7,897 bases of DNA from Candidatus Aminicenantota bacterium (lineage in GTDB: Bacteria > Acidobacteriota > Aminicenantia > Aminicenantales > Aminicenantaceae). Numbering within the stretch: position 1 is the stretch's first letter; each line of letters begins with the position of its first letter. The stretch lies in assembly GCA_030620655.1 (NCBI GenBank), contig JAUXEH010000122.1:1-7897 (forward strand), in the 5' to 3' direction. The translations under genes and the position numbers were made by a program. The notes beneath the pieces are model-generated. The model saw nothing but the letters and a program-made list of their open reading frames with translations, had not been told where the DNA came from and did not search any database. Shown here in pieces: positions 5,624 through 7,897 of the stretch.

Positions 5624-7000
5624 ATGACAAAAAAAACCGGAAGGATTCTCATTATCGATGACAACCAGGACATCCTGCAGGCCGCACGACTTTTCTTAAA
5701 ACAGCACACGACACTGGTACATACCGAGAACGATCCCAAGTCCATCCCTGCCTGTCTCAAGAACGAGGCCTACGATGTGGTATTCCTGGACATGAATTTT
5801 GCCAAGGGAGCCACCAGCGGCCAGGAGGGATTCTACTGGCTGGATCGGATCCTGGAGATCGACCCCTCCATCATCGTGATCCTGATCACGGCCTTCGGTG
5901 ATGTGGACATGGCCGTCCGGGCGATCAAGGAAGGCGCGACCGATTTTATCCTCAAGCCCTGGCAGAACGAAAAACTGCTGGCGACATTTTCCACCGCCTT
6001 GAAGCTGCGCAGGTCCCGCCTCGAAGCCAGCAGCCTGCGTTCCCGGCAGAAGCAGTTGAGCGCCGACCTCGATCAACCTTTCCATGATTTTATCGGCGCC
6101 AGCCCTGCCATGGAACAGGTATTCGAGATTATCCAGAAGGTGGGCCAGACGGATGCCAACGTGCTCATCTTGGGTGAGAACGGGACCGGCAAGGAGCTGG
6201 TCGCCCGGGCCCTGCACCGCCACTCTCCCCGGTCCGGCGAGGTCTTCATCAGCGTTGACATGGGGGCTCTGAGCGAAACCCTGTTCGAGAGCGAGCTCTT
6301 CGGACACGTCAAGGGCGCCTTCACCGACGCCCATGAAGACAGGGCCGGCCGCTTCGAGATCGCGTCGGGAGGCTCACTGTTCCTGGACGAGATCGCCAAC
6401 CTGACGCTCACCCTGCAGTCCAAGCTCCTGCGCGTGGTCGAGACGCGTACCATCACCCGGCTGGGCTCCAACAAAACCATCGATGTGGACGTGCGCCTCA
6501 TATGCGCCACCAACATGCCCATCCAGGAAATGGTAGCCCGTAAAGAATTCCGGCAGGACCTGCTCTACCGCATCAACACAGTGGAACTCCAGATACCCCC
6601 TCTGCGGGAACGTCCCGAGGATATCCCGCTCCTGATCGAGCATTTCCTAAATATCTACAGCAAGAAATACAAGAAAAACATCAAGCGCCTGAACATCACC
6701 ACGCTGAAAAAACTGGAAAAATACCATTGGCCCGGCAATGTGCGGGAACTGCAGCATGCCATTGAACGTGCTATCATCATGAGCGAGAATCAGTTGCTCC
6801 AGCCCACGGACTTCTTCTTCGCTTCGACGGAAGGCGGGGCCAACGGCGTGGTCTTCGACAGCTACAACCTGGACGACATAGAAAAAACCATCATCCGCAA
6901 GGCCATCAGCAAATACGGCGGCAACATCAGCCACGCCGCCAAGGAACTGGGGCTCTCCCGCACATCACTGTATCGTCGGTTGGAGAAATATGGCCTTTAA
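5624..7000 (+). CDS. NtrC-type sigma-54-dependent response regulator
   Basis: 458 residues in three domains. Receiver domain (about 7-125): acidic pair D12-D13, phosphoacceptor D56 in VVFLDMNF, T89 and K111. AAA+ domain (about 155-390): Walker A GENGTGKE at 184-191, sigma-54 contact loop GAFTDA at 231-236, Walker B SLFLDE ending at D255-E256, and the downstream FRQDLLYRIN and PLRERPEDIPLL motifs. C-terminal Fis-type helix-turn-helix (434-458, NISHAAKELGLSRTSLYRRL). The loop has D in place of the second G of canonical GAFTGA; as I recall, this variant also occurs in some FCB-group activators. The ATG at 5624 has AAGGA 8 nt upstream. It should bind the enhancer in 5261-5324 and activate both divergent promoters when phosphorylated by the kinase encoded next. 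Confidence 0.95.
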   Translation: MTKKTGRILIIDDNQDILQAARLFLKQHTTLVHTENDPKSIPACLKNEAYDVVFLDMNFAKGATSGQEGFYWLDRILEIDPSIIVILITAFGDVDMAVRAIKEGATDFILKPWQNEKLLATFSTALKLRRSRLEASSLRSRQKQLSADLDQPFHDFIGASPAMEQVFEIIQKVGQTDANVLILGENGTGKELVARALHRHSPRSGEVFISVDMGALSETLFESELFGHVKGAFTDAHEDRAGRFEIASGGSLFLDEIANLTLTLQSKLLRVVETRTITRLGSNKTIDVDVRLICATNMPIQEMVARKEFRQDLLYRINTVELQIPPLRERPEDIPLLIEHFLNIYSKKYKKNIKRLNITTLKKLEKYHWPGNVRELQHAIERAIIMSENQLLQPTDFFFASTEGGANGVVFDSYNLDDIEKTIIRKAISKYGGNISHAAKELGLSRTSLYRRLEKYGL

Positions 7001-7897
7001 ACGCTTCCGCATCCACGTCATCGCACGCACACTGGTCCTGGCTCTCTCGATCAGTTTCTTTTTCTTCCTCCTGTTCCAGACCCAACTGTTCGCCGCGCTG
7101 TTCATCACGGCGGTCCTCATCATCTACCAGGTGTACTCCCTGATCCGGTACGTCGAGGTGACCAACCGTGACCTGACCCGATTCTTCGAATCCATTAAAT
7201 ACGGCGATTTCACCCAGTCCTTCAAGGACGACAAGCTGGGCCGTTCCTTTGCGGCGCTGCGTCATACCTATAACGAAGTCGCAGATGCCTTCCGGGCCAC
7301 GCGGGCGGAAAAAGAGGAGCACTACCGATATCTTCAGACTGTGGTCCAGCACGTGGGGATCGGCCTGATCACCTTCCAGCCGGACGGCGAGGTCGAGCTC
7401 ATCAACACCGCCGCCAAGCGGCTCCTGAACCTCTCCCACCTGAAGAACATCAAATCCCTTAATACTCTCAGCCCCAAGCTGGTGGAAACCCTTTTCCGGC
7501 TCAACCCGCGCGAGAGGGCTCTGGTCAAGGTCGAAAGCGAGAGCGAGCCGCTGCAGCTGGTCCTGTACTCCACCGAGTTCAAGCTGCGCGGCCAGGTCTT
7601 CTCCCTGGTCTCTCTCCAGAATATCCAGAGCGAACTGGAAGAGACGGAGATCGAGGCCTGGCAGCGGCTCATCCGTGTGCTGACACACGAGATCATGAAT
7701 TCCATTACCCCCATCTCCTCGCTCGCCTCCACCATCAATCAACTCATCCAGGAAAGTCTGGGTAGCCTCAACCTGCCGGAAGGGTCCGACTCCGAGATGA
7801 TGGACGACATCCAGCAGGCGCTGCAGACCATCCAGAAGCGGAGCCAAGGGCTCATGCACTTCGTGGATGCCTACCGCAACTACAGCCTGACACCCAA
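6990..7897 (+). CDS. Membrane sensor histidine kinase, NtrY/NtrB-like (3' end outside window)
   Basis: An open frame of 302 codons continues past the window end. The start ATG at 6990 overlaps the regulator's last 11 bases in another frame, with GGAG at 6982-6985, which is typical of translational coupling. Two adjacent hydrophobic segments (about 10-29 and 33-52) form a membrane anchor with almost no periplasmic loop. The signal may therefore be sensed in the membrane or cytoplasm. A linker with a charged helix (about 56-112) follows, then a PAS-like domain (about 113-212, VGIGLITFQPDGEVELIN). The HisKA region comes next, with phosphoacceptor H233 (codon 7686-7688) in VLTHEIMNSITP. The ATPase domain is not in the window. 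It is the evident partner of the regulator. The N-terminus shows no large sensory domain. Confidence 0.92.
   Translation, partial: MAFKRFRIHVIARTLVLALSISFFFFLLFQTQLFAALFITAVLIIYQVYSLIRYVEVTNRDLTRFFESIKYGDFTQSFKDDKLGRSFAALRHTYNEVADAFRATRAEKEEHYRYLQTVVQHVGIGLITFQPDGEVELINTAAKRLLNLSHLKNIKSLNTLSPKLVETLFRLNPRERALVKVESESEPLQLVLYSTEFKLRGQVFSLVSLQNIQSELEETEIEAWQRLIRVLTHEIMNSITPISSLASTINQLIQESLGSLNLPEGSDSEMMDDIQQALQTIQKRSQGLMHFVDAYRNYSLTP

Noticed and set aside
6927..7859. 310-residue minus-strand open frame
   Set aside because: It is antisense to the histidine kinase frame, which carries membrane helices, a PAS-like domain and the H-box, and continues beyond the window.

Overview
The window (moderately GC-rich) comes from a Gram-negative bacterium. 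It encodes an outer-membrane TolC-type channel, an inner-membrane-anchored HlyD-type adaptor and a sigma-54 (RpoN) regulatory system. The style of the two-component pair suggests a member of the Fibrobacteres-Chlorobi-Bacteroidetes (FCB) group or a related candidate phylum. The clues are a regulator with a GAFTDA loop and a kinase with the H-box VLTHEIMNSITP. That placement rests on family resemblance only.

Layout. Positions 1-373 carry no gene. They hold one near-complete copy (A) and one partial copy (B) of a structured repeat. Positions 374-5099 are one minus-strand operon, transcribed from right to left: HlyD-like adaptor (5099-3843), MacB/LolD-type ABC ATPase 1 (3738-3049), an unrecognised 87-residue protein (2971-2708), ABC ATPase 2 (2631-1969) and a TolC-like outer-membrane protein (1921-374). 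Positions 5100-5623 are a 524-bp divergent control region. Positions 5624-7897 hold a plus-strand two-component pair: an NtrC-type sigma-54 activator, and a membrane histidine kinase that overlaps its end by 11 bases and runs off the window.

How it fits together. The control region has two sigma-54-type promoters facing away from each other. One (5182-5167, minus strand) matches TGGCAYR-N4-TTGCW at every position and serves the export operon. The other (5350-5365, plus strand) differs only at the first base and serves the regulator and kinase. Between them lie three copies of TGTACGA, one inside a near-perfect 16-bp dyad, at distances normal for enhancer sites of an NtrC-type activator. The simplest model is that the kinase senses a signal, the phosphorylated activator binds the shared enhancer, and it turns on both the tripartite exporter and its own gene. 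No transmembrane permease for the ABC ATPases is present in the window.

The most unusual item is a repeat of about 195 nt (copy C 5397-5594 plus strand; copy A 1-190 minus strand). It can be folded as three hairpins. The 99-nt central hairpin has the same length in both copies, although much of its stem sequence differs. About eleven base pairs have changed on both sides while staying paired, and the G-U pairs mostly make sense in one orientation. This suggests selection on a folded RNA (or single-stranded DNA). Copy C lies in the predicted leader of the regulator mRNA. Copy A lies downstream of the export operon, in the sense orientation. I do not recognise this element.
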